A stretch of 63,539 nt of DNA from contig NZ_LMFS01000001.1 of the NCBI RefSeq assembly GCF_001426945.1, positions 3,317,897-3,381,435 of the forward strand. The letters run 5' to 3'. Position numbers and translations under genes: made by a program. How positions within the stretch are numbered: the stretch's first letter is position 1; each line of letters starts with the position of its first letter. Source of the DNA: Pseudolabrys sp. Root1462. Its GTDB lineage: Bacteria > Pseudomonadota > Alphaproteobacteria > Rhizobiales > Xanthobacteraceae. The notes below the pieces were generated by a model. The model saw only the letters and a program-made list of their open reading frames with translations, did no database searches and was not told where the DNA came from. Below are positions 43,187 to 51,696 of the stretch, piece by piece.

Positions 43187-43801
43187 TCAGCGTCCGGCCA
43201 GGTGGTGCTTGAGCATCAGACGGATCTCGTCGAGCACGGCGCCGCGGCCTTCGAGATCCGCCTCGCCCTCGATCGCCACGGCGACGCGCAGCAGATGCAG
43301 GATGACGATCGCCAGCGCCTGGGCCTGCGGCCGCGCCACCGGCGGCTTCGTCGCCGTCAGGAGCTTGACGATCTCGCCGCGCAGTTTCTGCCGCGTCGCC
43401 TTCTTGCGCTTGGGATCGATGCTGCGGCGGTCGGCCAGCGCGACGAAGGCCGGATGTTCGGCCAGGAAGCCGGAAAACTCGCCGAACAGGACCTCGGCCA
43501 GCGCCTCGGGCGGCTTGCCGGCGAGCCGCGGCGCCAAGGCCTCGAGCAGCGCCGTCAGCGCATCCGCATTGGCGGCATGCAGGGCCTCGGCCAGCAATTC
43601 CTTGGTCGAGAAGAACTGATACAGCGAGCCGATGGACGCGCCAGCGCGGGCGGCGATCTCCGTCATCGTGGCCGCGTCATAGCCCTTCTCGGCGAAAACC
43701 GCAGTCGCGGCCGCCAGCAGCGCGGCGACCCGGGCGCGGCCGCGCTCGCGCTGCGGGGCGCGCGGTTCGACGGCGCTTGACTTTTGTGAGGGCATCCTCA
43801 T
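43187..43801 (-). CDS. TetR family transcriptional regulator
   Basis: A 204-residue regulator. The helix-turn-helix is VAALLAAATAVFAEKGYDAATMTEIAARAGASIGSLYQFFSTKELLAEALHAA; the rest is a helical ligand domain. It is divergent from the isochorismatase-like gene with a 69-bp gap. In that gap CTCAT and ATGAG arms (43797-43818) could be its operator. Confidence 0.9.
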   Translation of the reverse strand: MRMPSQKSSAVEPRAPQRERGRARVAALLAAATAVFAEKGYDAATMTEIAARAGASIGSLYQFFSTKELLAEALHAANADALTALLEALAPRLAGKPPEALAEVLFGEFSGFLAEHPAFVALADRRSIDPKRKKATRQKLRGEIVKLLTATKPPVARPQAQALAIVILHLLRVAVAIEGEADLEGRGAVLDEIRLMLKHHLAGR

Positions 43802-43870
43802 ATTTCCAGATACATGAGCCGTCCCTCATATAACGCCGGGCCGGCCGCGCTCCAAACCGAAGGCTCCGTC

Positions 43871-44449
43871 ATGCTTGAACTCAAGGCGAAAACCACCGCG
43901 CTCATTCTCATCGACCTGCAGAAGGGCATCCTCGCCCGGCCGCTGTCACCCTATTCGGCCGATCAGGTCGTCTCAACCGCGGCCCGGCTCGGCCGCGCCG
44001 TCGTCGATGCCGGCGGCCTTGTGGTCCTGGTCAACGTCGAGTTCGGCGCTGACCTTTCAGCGGCACCACGCGGCCTGACCGATCAACCGCTCGCCGTGCC
44101 GCCCGGCGGCCTGCCGCCGGATTGGTCGGAAATCGTCGGCGAGGTCGCCCATCTGTCCCATCTGCCGATCACCAAACGCACCTGGAGCGCCTTCCACGGC
44201 ACCGAGCTTGATCTGCAACTGCGCCGCCGTGGCATCGACACCATCATCGTCGGTGGCGTCGCCACCAATTTCGGCGGTGAGCAGACCGCGCGCGACGGCT
44301 GGCACCTCAACTACAACGTCGTCGTCGCCGAGGATGCCTCGACCAGCATGGGCGACGGTCTGCATGCCTTCGCCATCGAGAAGGTGCTGCCGCGGGTGTC
44401 CCGGGTGCGCAAGAGCGACGAGATCATCGCCGCGCTGAAGGGCTCATGA
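43871..44449 (+). CDS. isochorismatase-fold hydrolase lacking the catalytic Cys
   Basis: A 192-residue protein of the isochorismatase superfamily. LILIDLQKGI gives the Asp, and TKRTWSAFHGTELDLQL the Lys region. GGVATNFGGEQTARDGWHLNY replaces the usual catalytic Cys with Gly, so it cannot act as a cysteine amidohydrolase and may use an isochorismatase/PhzD-like mechanism. The substrate is unknown. Probably controlled by the divergent TetR. ATG 43871 is the family start. Confidence 0.85.
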   Translation: MLELKAKTTALILIDLQKGILARPLSPYSADQVVSTAARLGRAVVDAGGLVVLVNVEFGADLSAAPRGLTDQPLAVPPGGLPPDWSEIVGEVAHLSHLPITKRTWSAFHGTELDLQLRRRGIDTIIVGGVATNFGGEQTARDGWHLNYNVVVAEDASTSMGDGLHAFAIEKVLPRVSRVRKSDEIIAALKGS

Positions 44450-44455
44450 GCCGAC

Positions 44456-44489
44456 AACAAAACGGCCGCCGGTTTGACCCGGCGGCCGC
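44456..44489 (-). terminator. terminator at the end of the oxalate operon
   Basis: CGGCCGCCGG and CCGGCGGCCG form a 10-bp stem. On the minus strand it is followed by TTTTGTTGT, 25 bases beyond the fhs stop. It also separates fhs from the convergent isochorismatase-like gene. Confidence 0.8.
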
Positions 44490-44513
44490 AAGTCTTCGCA
44501 CAATAGCCTCGGA

Positions 44514-46208
44514 TCAGAACAGCCCGACGATCTTGCCGTCCTTGACGTCGATCGCATCAGCCGACGGAGTCTTCGGCAGGCCGGGCATGGTCATGATCTC
44601 ACCGCAGATCGCGACGACGAACTCGGCGCCGGCGGAGAGACGCACCTCGCGCACCGGGATCGAGAAGCCGGTCGGCGCGCCCTTGGCATCGGGGTTGGTC
44701 GAGAACGAGTACTGAGTCTTGGCGATGCACACCGGCAGCTTGCCGAAGCCCATTTCCTCCCAGGTCTTGAGCTGATCCTTGACCGACTTGTCGGCGGTCG
44801 CGTCGTCGGCGCGGTACAGCTCCTTGGCGATGGTCCGCACCTTCTCGAACAACGGCATGTCGTCCTGATAAAGGAACTTGAGGTTCGCCTTGCCTTCGTC
44901 GCAGATCTTGACGACGGCCTTGGCGACGTCTGCCGCGCCTTCGCCGCCCATCGCCCAGTGATCGGCCATCAGCGCCTCGACGCCGAGCGCCTTGCATTTC
45001 TCCTTGACCAAGGCGACTTCAGCATCGGTATCGGCCGAGAAACGGTTGATCGACACCACCGCCGGCAGGCCGAACTTCTTCACGTTCTCGATGTGACGCT
45101 GCAGGTTGGCCATGCCGGCCTCGAGCGCCTTGAGATCTTCCTTCTTGAGGTCCTCTTTCTTCACGCCGCCGTGCATTTTCAATGCGCGGATGGTGGCGAC
45201 GAGCACCACGCAGTCCGGCTTGAGGCCGGCCTTGCGGCACTTGATGTCGATGAACTTCTCGGCGCCAAGATCGGCGCCGAAGCCGGCCTCGGTCACCACA
45301 TAGTCGGCGAGCTTGAGCGCCGTGGTGGTGGCGACGACCGAGTTGCAGCCGTGGGCGATGTTGGCGAAGGGACCGCCGTGGATGAAGGCCGGCGTGCCTT
45401 CGAGCGTCTGCACCAGGTTCGGCGCGATCGCTTCCTTGAGCAGCGCGGTCATCGCGCCGTGAGCATTGAGATCGCGGGCGCGGATCGGCTTACGCTCGCG
45501 CGTATAGGCGACGATGATGTTGCCGAGGCGCTCCTTGAGATCCTCGAGGTTCTTGGCGAGGCAGAAGATCGCCATGACTTCCGAGGCCACGGTGATGTCG
45601 AAGCCCGCTTCGCGCGGATAACCGTTGGCGACGCCGCCGAGCGAGCAGACGATCTCGCGCAACGCGCGATCGTTCATGTCCATGACGCGGCGCCACACGA
45701 CCCGGCGCGAGTCGATGCCGAGCGCATTGCCCCAGTAAATGTGGTTGTCGATCAGCGCCGAGAGCAGATTGTGCGCGGAAGTGATGGCGTGGAAGTCGCC
45801 GGTGAAATGGAGGTTGATATCCTCCATCGGGATCACCTGCGCATAGCCGCCGCCGGCGGCGCCGCCCTTCATGCCGAAGGACGGCCCGAGCGAGGGCTCG
45901 CGCAGCGCGCACATCGCCTTCTTGCCGATATGGTTGAGCGCGTCGGTGAGACCGACGGTGGTCGTGGTCTTGCCCTCGCCTGCCGGCGTCGGCGAGATCG
46001 CGGTGACAAGGATCAGCTTGCCGTTCGGTTTCGACTGCAGCGACTTGACGTATTCCATCGACACTTTGGCCTTGTAGTGGCCATACGGCTCGAGGTTTTC
46101 TGCGGCCACGCCGAGCTTGTCCTTGGCAACGTCAAGGATCAGCCGCTTCTTGGCGGACTGGGAGATTTCGATGTCGGATTTCGGGGACTGATGCTGCGAG
46201 GCGGGCAT
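44514..46208 (-). CDS. fhs: formate-tetrahydrofolate ligase
   Basis: A 564-residue enzyme making 10-formyl-THF from formate, THF and ATP. It has [11 protein letters not shown], the ATP loop [50 protein letters not shown], and [14 protein letters not shown]. Length is normal. It is the last gene of the oxalate operon, 52 bases after the formyltransferase-like gene. It would capture formate released during oxalate breakdown into one-carbon metabolism. Confidence 0.97.
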   Translation of the reverse strand: MPASQHQSPKSDIEISQSAKKRLILDVAKDKLGVAAENLEPYGHYKAKVSMEYVKSLQSKPNGKLILVTAISPTPAGEGKTTTTVGLTDALNHIGKKAMCALREPSLGPSFGMKGGAAGGGYAQVIPMEDINLHFTGDFHAITSAHNLLSALIDNHIYWGNALGIDSRRVVWRRVMDMNDRALREIVCSLGGVANGYPREAGFDITVASEVMAIFCLAKNLEDLKERLGNIIVAYTRERKPIRARDLNAHGAMTALLKEAIAPNLVQTLEGTPAFIHGGPFANIAHGCNSVVATTTALKLADYVVTEAGFGADLGAEKFIDIKCRKAGLKPDCVVLVATIRALKMHGGVKKEDLKKEDLKALEAGMANLQRHIENVKKFGLPAVVSINRFSADTDAEVALVKEKCKALGVEALMADHWAMGGEGAADVAKAVVKICDEGKANLKFLYQDDMPLFEKVRTIAKELYRADDATADKSVKDQLKTWEEMGFGKLPVCIAKTQYSFSTNPDAKGAPTGFSIPVREVRLSAGAEFVVAICGEIMTMPGLPKTPSADAIDVKDGKIVGLF

Positions 46209-46260
46209 GGTGCGTTTCCAACTAATACGGTGAACCGGCGAGTTATTCTTTGTCAGTCAA

Positions 46261-47190
46261 TCAGGTGAATCTCGTCTTCGGCGCGAGGCTGACGGACTTC
46301 GCCCACTCGCCCGCGCTCATCTTCTTGCCGCCATCAGGCTGCACGCGGGTGATGTTGAAGCGGCCGTCCGCGCAAACCACGGTGATGCTGTTGTCGTCGC
46401 TGACGACGATCTCGCCGAGCTTGCCCGCGATGCCCTTCGGATCACGCGCCGGCAGCGGCTTGGCGTCGAATACCTTCACGGTGGCCCCGTTCAGCGTCGT
46501 CCAGGCACCCGGCGCCGGGTTGCAACCGCGGATCAAGCGGTCGATCTGCTCCCACGGCTTGCCCCAGTCGATCTTGGCGTTCTCGGCGCGGCACAGGCCT
46601 TCATAGGTCGCCTTGGATTCGTCCTGCTTGATCTTCGGCGCCTTGCCAGCCTTCACCAGATCGACGCCCTCGAGCATGGCATCGACACCCATCGGAAACA
46701 GGCGGTCGAAATAGACGGTGCCGAGCGTGTCGGTATCGGAGATCGGTGTCTTCTTCTGGATAAGAATGTCGCCGGTATCGAGGCCATTGTCCGGCCAGAA
46801 GATCGACAGCCCGGTTTCCTTCTCGCCCTTGATGATCGGCCAGTTGATCGCCGAGGCGCCGCGATAGGCCGGCAGCAGCGACGGGTGATACTGGATCGAG
46901 CCGTGGGTCGGGATGTTGAGGAATTCTTCCGGCACAAACAAAGTGACGAAGGCCATGACCTGCAGATCCGGCTTCAGCGCCTTGAACTCCTCCCACACCT
47001 TGGGATCCTTGTAGGACGCCGGCTGATGCACCGGCAGCCCGGCGGCCAGCGCCGCTTCCTTCAGCGGATCGGCCTTGGCGCCCTCTTTTTCCGGCGCGAC
47101 ATAAACGGCGATGACGTTGTCGCCGCGCTTCAACAGCGCTTCGAGCACCGCCTTGCCGAAGGCCTGCTGGCCGTGGACTACGATACGCAT
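46261..47190 (-). CDS. stand-alone 10-formyl-THF hydrolase-type domain (ALDH1L1 N-domain-like)
   Basis: A 309-residue formyltransferase-fold protein. YHPSLLP (His102) and GLDTGDILIQK (Asp138) are the catalytic pair, spaced as in the N-domain of 10-formyl-THF dehydrogenase (His106/Asp142). Segments RGASAINWPIIKGEKETGLSIFWPDNGLD, ATYEGLCRAENAKIDW and IRGCNPAPGAWT are closer to that domain, as I recall it, than to methionyl-tRNA formyltransferase. No ALDH or carrier-protein domain is attached. Between frc and fhs, it must handle formyl groups; 10-formyl-THF hydrolysis or formyl exchange with CoA are the options. ATG 47190 has GGGAGAC upstream. Confidence 0.8.
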   Translation of the reverse strand: MRIVVHGQQAFGKAVLEALLKRGDNVIAVYVAPEKEGAKADPLKEAALAAGLPVHQPASYKDPKVWEEFKALKPDLQVMAFVTLFVPEEFLNIPTHGSIQYHPSLLPAYRGASAINWPIIKGEKETGLSIFWPDNGLDTGDILIQKKTPISDTDTLGTVYFDRLFPMGVDAMLEGVDLVKAGKAPKIKQDESKATYEGLCRAENAKIDWGKPWEQIDRLIRGCNPAPGAWTTLNGATVKVFDAKPLPARDPKGIAGKLGEIVVSDDNSITVVCADGRFNITRVQPDGGKKMSAGEWAKSVSLAPKTRFT

Positions 47191-47215
47191 GTGTGAGTCT
47201 CCCAAATCATACTTC

Positions 47216-47300
47216 TGTCGTTCCGGCCGAGCGCAGCGAGGGCCGGAGCCCCTATCCACCGACCGGTGGTTATGGGCCCCTCGCCTTCGCGGAGCGACAG
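47216..47300. repeat. palindromic intergenic repeat between frc and the formyltransferase gene
   Basis: TCCGGCCGAGCGCAGCGAGG with GCCGGA forms one hairpin. GGAGCCCCTATCCACCG with CGGTGGTTATGGGCCCC forms another. It is a degenerate member of the GC-rich intergenic repeats seen elsewhere in the window and may modulate the operon message. Confidence 0.55.
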
Positions 47301-47304
47301 CTTC

Positions 47305-48765
47305 TTACGCCGCCTTTTCCTTCTTCTCCGGCGCGCTGAGAGCGCCGGAGTTCTTGATGTCGGCAATCTCGGCCGCCTTGAAGCCGAGCACGTCGGAGAG
47401 GATCTCGTCGGTGTGCTCGCCGAGCAGGGGCGAACGCTTCACTTCAGAAATCGAGTCCGACAGCTTGATCGGATTGCCGACGCTCAGATACTTGCCGCGG
47501 GTGGGGTGATCGACCTCGACCACCGTGCCGGTCTTGCGCAGCGACTGATCCTCGGCCAGTTCCTTCATCGACAGGATCGGACCGCACGGAATGTCGAACT
47601 TGTTGAGGATTTCCATGGCCTCGAACTTGGTCTTGGTCATGGTCCACTCTTCGATGCGCGCGAAGATCTGGTTGAGCTTCGGCAGCCGCGCCTTCGGCGT
47701 GGCGAATTCCGGATCGGTCTTCCAGCCCGGCTCGCCGATGACGTCGCAGATCTCGCCCCAGACCGGCGCCTGCGTGATGAAGTAGATGTAGGCGTTCGGG
47801 TCTTCCGGCGCGCCCTTGCACTTCAGGATGCGGCCGGGCTGGCCGCCGCCCGAGTCGTTGCCGGCGCGCGGCGTCGCGTCGCCGAACGGAATGCCCTCGC
47901 CGTACTGGGAATATTCGGTGAGCGGACCGTGCTTGAGGCGCTGCTGGTCGCGCAGCTTGACGCGGGCAAGGTTCAATACGCCGTCCTGCATGGCGCAGAG
48001 CACCTTTTGGCCGCGGCCGGTGCGGGTGCGCTGATAGAGCGCGGTAACGATGCCAAGCGCGAGGTGCAGGCCGGTGCCGCTGTCGCCGATTTGCGCGCCG
48101 GTCACGAGCGGCGGCCCATCGCGGAAGCCGGTGGTCGAGGCCGAGCCGCCGGTGCACTGCGCCACGTTCTCATAGACCTTGCAGTCCTCGTAGGGGCCCG
48201 GGCCGAAGCCCTTGACCGAAGCGACGATCATGCGCGGGTTGAGCTTGTGGATGTGCTCCCAGGTCAGGCCCATGCGGTCGAGCGCGCCGGGCGCGAAGTT
48301 CTCGACCAGCACGTCGCACTTCTTGATCAGCTCATCGAGCACGCGCTTGCCCTGCGGGTGCTTGGAGTCGATCGTGATCGAGCGCTTGTTGTGGTTGAGC
48401 ATGGTGAAGTAGAGCGAGTCGGCCCCCTTCACATCGACCAACTGACCGCGGGTGATGTCGCCAACGCCGGGGCGCTCGACCTTGATGACGTCGGCGCCGA
48501 ACCAGGCCAGCAACTGCGTGCAGGTCGGACCCGACTGCACGTGCGTGAAGTCGAGAATGCGCACGCCCTGCAGCGCCTTGCCGTCCATGCCGAACGGCTT
48601 CGACGATGGCTTGGGATAGGCGCCATTGCCGTTGGGCTTTTTGGCGGCGGGCTTGGCGCTCGCCTTCTTCGCAGCCGGCTTGGCCGCGGCTCTCGCCGCT
48701 TTGCGGGCGGGCTTTTTCGCCGCCGGTTTGGATTTGGCTTTCGCCTTCTGCTTCTTCTTGGCCAT
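47305..48765 (-). CDS. frc: formyl-CoA transferase with histone-like N-terminal tail
   Basis: A 486-residue class III CoA-transferase moving CoA from formyl-CoA to oxalate. [55 protein letters not shown] and the catalytic Asp228 in GAQIGDSG align with Oxalobacter Frc (Asp169). The active-site glycine loop reads SGGGQPG instead of GGGGQPG. About 59 residues are added at the N-terminus; residues 2-43 hold 16 Lys and many Ala. The start at 48765 has GGAGGA eight bases upstream, while the internal ATG at 48588 has none, so the tail is probably translated. Downstream of oxc in one operon. Confidence 0.93.
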   Translation of the reverse strand: MAKKKQKAKAKSKPAAKKPARKAARAAAKPAAKKASAKPAAKKPNGNGAYPKPSSKPFGMDGKALQGVRILDFTHVQSGPTCTQLLAWFGADVIKVERPGVGDITRGQLVDVKGADSLYFTMLNHNKRSITIDSKHPQGKRVLDELIKKCDVLVENFAPGALDRMGLTWEHIHKLNPRMIVASVKGFGPGPYEDCKVYENVAQCTGGSASTTGFRDGPPLVTGAQIGDSGTGLHLALGIVTALYQRTRTGRGQKVLCAMQDGVLNLARVKLRDQQRLKHGPLTEYSQYGEGIPFGDATPRAGNDSGGGQPGRILKCKGAPEDPNAYIYFITQAPVWGEICDVIGEPGWKTDPEFATPKARLPKLNQIFARIEEWTMTKTKFEAMEILNKFDIPCGPILSMKELAEDQSLRKTGTVVEVDHPTRGKYLSVGNPIKLSDSISEVKRSPLLGEHTDEILSDVLGFKAAEIADIKNSGALSAPEKKEKAA

Positions 48766-48790
48766 ACTGTAGTCCTCCATCATGTCGGTC

Positions 48791-48897
48791 ATTTCGGGGC
48801 TTCCAGCACGAGCTGGGAGAACCCGAAATCCAGAGCCGAAGCTCTGAGGTTGTTTGTGGGTTCCGGGTTCGCGCATTCACGCGCGCCGGAATGACGG
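48791..48897. repeat. palindromic intergenic repeat between oxc and frc
   Basis: CCAGCACGAGCTGGG, CCAGAGCCGAAGCTCTG and TTCGCGCATTCACGCGCG are successive small hairpins, ending GCCGGAATGACGG. This ending is typical of Bradyrhizobium-type intergenic repeats. Confidence 0.55.
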
Positions 48898-48900
48898 TCG

Positions 48901-50628
48901 TTATTTCTTCTTCAACTGGCTCTGCGGGTTTAGATTGCCGATGCGACCGGACTCGCTGCCGGCGCCCGGATCGAGCACGGCGTTGATCAGGGTCGGCTTG
49001 CCGGAATCCATTGCCGCGTTAACGGCGCGCTTCAGTTCGTCCGGCGAGGTGGCGTTGATGCCGACGCCGCCGAAAGCCTCGATCATCTTGTCGTAGCGCG
49101 CACCCTTGACGAACACGGTGGTCGCCGGATCGTCGCTCGCCTTGTTGACGTCAGTGCCGCGATAGATGCCGTCATTGTTGAAGATGACGATGCAGACCGG
49201 AAGCTGGTAGCGGCAGATCGTCTCGATCTCCATGCCGGAGAAGCCGAAGGCCGAGTCGCCTTCGACGCACAGAACCGGATTGCCGGTCTCGACCGCGGCG
49301 GCGATGGCATAGCCCATGCCGATGCCCATGATGCCCCAGGTGCCGACATCAATGCGCTTGCGCGGCTTGTAGACGTCGATGATGCCGCGGGCGAGGTCGA
49401 GCGTGTTGGCGCCTTCGTTGACGAGCATCGCGTCGGGGCGCTCCTTCACGATGTTCTTCAGGACACCGAGAGCGCCGTGATAGTCCATCGGCACGTTGTT
49501 GTTCATCAGACGCGGCGCCATCTTGGCGACGTTGTCTTCGCGCTTCTTGCTGACCGCCGAAATCCAGTCGGCCGGCGGCGCCGGCCATTTCGACCCCATG
49601 CCGTCCAGCAGCGCGCTGACGCAGGAGCCGATGTCGCCGACCACGGGCGCGACGATCTCGACGTTGGAGTCCATTTCCTTCGGCTCGATATCGACCTGGA
49701 TGAACTTCTTCGGGGCGTCGCCCCAGTTCTTGCCCTTGCCGTGCGACAGCAGCCAGTTGAGACGTGCGCCGATCAGCATGACGACGTCGGAGTCCTTCAG
49801 CACGGTCGAACGCGCCGCGCCGGCGCACTGCGGATGCGTGTCGGGCAACAAGCCTTTGGCCATCGACATCGGCAGGAACGGAATGCCGCTCTTTTCCACC
49901 AGTGCCTTCACCGCGTCGTCGGCCTGCGCATAAGCCGCGCCCTTGCCGAGGATGATGAGCGGGCGCTTGGCGCCCTTGAGCACGTCGAGCGCACGCTTGA
50001 CAGCGTCGGGCGACGGGATTTGGGCCGGCGCCGGGTCGATCACCTTGACCAGCGACTTGCGGCCCTTTTCGGCGTCGATCACCTGGCCAAACAACTTGGC
50101 CGGCAGATCGAGATAGACGCCGCCGGGGCGGCCCGAGACGGCGGCGCGGATGGCGCGGGCGAGACCAATGCCGATGTCCTCGGCGTGTAGCACGCGATAG
50201 GCCGCCTTGCACAGCGGCTTGGCGATGGCGAGCTGGTCCATCTCCTCGTAATCGCCCTGCTGCAGATCGACGATCTCGCGCTCGGACGACCCGGAGATCA
50301 GGATCATCGGAAAGCAGTTGGTGGTGGCGTGCGCCAGCGCGGTGAGGCCGTTGAGGAAGCCCGGCGCCGAGACGGTTACGCAGACGCCCGGCTGCTTGGT
50401 CAGGAAGCCTGCGATCGAAGCCGCATAACCGGCGTTCTGCTCATGGCGGAACGACAGGACGCGGAGCCCCTCGGCCTGGGACATGCGCAGGAAGTCGGTA
50501 ATCGGAATACCGGGAACGGCATAGAGCGTCTTGATGCCATTGAGCTTGAGCGCGTCAATGATCAGGTTGAAGCCGTCGGTCAGTTCCTGTTCGGTATCCG
50601 CCGCGCTTTTCACCGCTGCTTCAGCCAT
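48901..50628 (-). CDS. oxc: oxalyl-CoA decarboxylase
   Basis: A 575-residue ThDP enzyme that converts oxalyl-CoA to formyl-CoA and CO2 in the cytoplasm. The N-terminal domain has the ThDP-activating Glu region ([32 protein letters not shown]). The middle domain is nucleotide-like, and the C-terminal ThDP motif is [30 protein letters not shown]. It ends SQLKKK. Length is close to the Oxalobacter enzyme. ATG 50628 has GGGGAG upstream. With frc it forms the CoA cycle of oxalate catabolism; gntR is directly upstream. Confidence 0.97.
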   Translation of the reverse strand: MAEAAVKSAADTEQELTDGFNLIIDALKLNGIKTLYAVPGIPITDFLRMSQAEGLRVLSFRHEQNAGYAASIAGFLTKQPGVCVTVSAPGFLNGLTALAHATTNCFPMILISGSSEREIVDLQQGDYEEMDQLAIAKPLCKAAYRVLHAEDIGIGLARAIRAAVSGRPGGVYLDLPAKLFGQVIDAEKGRKSLVKVIDPAPAQIPSPDAVKRALDVLKGAKRPLIILGKGAAYAQADDAVKALVEKSGIPFLPMSMAKGLLPDTHPQCAGAARSTVLKDSDVVMLIGARLNWLLSHGKGKNWGDAPKKFIQVDIEPKEMDSNVEIVAPVVGDIGSCVSALLDGMGSKWPAPPADWISAVSKKREDNVAKMAPRLMNNNVPMDYHGALGVLKNIVKERPDAMLVNEGANTLDLARGIIDVYKPRKRIDVGTWGIMGIGMGYAIAAAVETGNPVLCVEGDSAFGFSGMEIETICRYQLPVCIVIFNNDGIYRGTDVNKASDDPATTVFVKGARYDKMIEAFGGVGINATSPDELKRAVNAAMDSGKPTLINAVLDPGAGSESGRIGNLNPQSQLKKK

Positions 50629-50709
50629 AGTTTCTACTCCCCTTCTTTCCTTGTGCTCGCCTGCCGCCGCTCACCCTGGGCGCGACGCGCGCATGTCAGT
50701 TTTTTGTGT

Positions 50710-51471
50710 TCAGTCGAGATAATCGGCAAATTTGGCGACGTGATCGGCAAGACCGAGCGCGTGATCGCGCACCAGTTGCTCGGCGCGCTTGGTGTCGCGC
50801 GCTTCCAGCGCTTCGATGATTGCCATATGATCCTTGATCGAACGGTCTGCGCGATCCTTTTCGCCGATAGTGGTGCGCCGGATCATGCGCATATGTGTGA
50901 ACAGGTTGGCCGCCAGATCGATCAGCACGCTGTTCTTGCTGAGCCGGATGATGGTCTGGTGGAATTCGATGTTGGCGTCGGAATATTCGTCGAGATGGGC
51001 GCGCAGTTCGCCGTCGATGAAGGCGGCGAACATCTCGCGCAGGCCCTCGATCTCGTCGTCGGTCGCCGCGATGGTGATGAGGCGCGCGGCCATGCTCTCG
51101 AGCGCCGCCCAGGCCGTGATCATCTCGATCACTTCCTTCTTGGTCTTGCGCACCACATAGATGCCGCGGCGCGGCACGGAGCGCACGAAACCCTCGCTCT
51201 CGAGCTGCGCCATCGCCTCGCGCACCGGAGTGCGGCTGATGCCAAAGTCCTGCGCCAGCTTGCGCTCGTCGAGGCGGATCTCGTCGCGGCTGTGATAGAC
51301 GTCCATCGCGACGATGGCGTTTTTTAACGCCGCGTACGCCTTGTGCTTGAAGCTCGGCGACTCCTCGATCGGCGGCAAGCTAGGCCGCTGCGCGGCTGCC
51401 GGCGTGCGCGCGGCGTTGCCGGCGCGGCTGCGCGGAGAAACGTTACGGGTACTGACGCCTTTGGTGCTCAT
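50710..51471 (-). CDS. GntR/FCD family regulator of the oxalate operon
   Basis: A 253-residue regulator. After a polar N-terminal tail of about 40 residues comes the winged helix (AYAALKNAIVAMDVYHSRDEIRLDERKLAQDFGISRTPVREAMAQLESEGFVRSVPRRGIYVVR). An all-helical FCD effector domain follows, with the metal-ligand-type residues of that fold (DANIEFHQTI, HMAIIEAL). FCD regulators bind small carboxylates; oxalate, oxalyl-CoA or formate would fit. It is first in the operon gntR-oxc-frc-formyltransferase-fhs. An operator-like dyad lies 18 bases before its start codon, implying autoregulation. Confidence 0.92.
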   Translation of the reverse strand: MSTKGVSTRNVSPRSRAGNAARTPAAAQRPSLPPIEESPSFKHKAYAALKNAIVAMDVYHSRDEIRLDERKLAQDFGISRTPVREAMAQLESEGFVRSVPRRGIYVVRKTKKEVIEMITAWAALESMAARLITIAATDDEIEGLREMFAAFIDGELRAHLDEYSDANIEFHQTIIRLSKNSVLIDLAANLFTHMRMIRRTTIGEKDRADRSIKDHMAIIEALEARDTKRAEQLVRDHALGLADHVAKFADYLD

Positions 51472-51489
51472 GTGCGGCTTCTACCGTGC

Positions 51490-51506
51490 TGGTATACATA
51501 ATGCCA
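51490..51506. promoter_or_regulatory. GntR-type operator in front of gntR-oxc
   Basis: TGGTATACATAATGCCA is a 17-bp dyad with TGGTAT and ATGCCA arms around ACATA. It is AT-rich in GC-rich surroundings and sits just upstream of the gntR start. A near copy lies upstream of tctC. The form (TGGNAT-N5-ATNCCA) fits GntR/FadR-subfamily operators. The region 51507-51696 up to the tctA stop has no other feature I can name. Confidence 0.68.
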
Positions 51507-51696
51507 GATGCTCGAAAGGACCGCAACCGCCGGGCAGAGCCCAGGAACCGCCGTCCCGCGGCATCAGGACTGCAAACCCGGTCCCGGCCCCCCTGTCCTG
51601 CCCCCCGAGATGGCCTGCCCTGGCCACAGGATGGCAGTTCAGAAGTCACGCGGGTTCCTCACTTCTCCACCGGCGCACTCATGTGTGCGCGCCGGA

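Noticed and set aside
44958-46268. A 436-codon open frame antisense to fhs
   Set aside because: Shadow of a highly conserved fhs gene; no family likeness or ribosome site.
46261-47190. Assignment as methionyl-tRNA formyltransferase (fmt)
   Set aside because: Motifs fit the 10-formyl-THF dehydrogenase N-domain better, and the gene is in an oxalate operon, not beside def.
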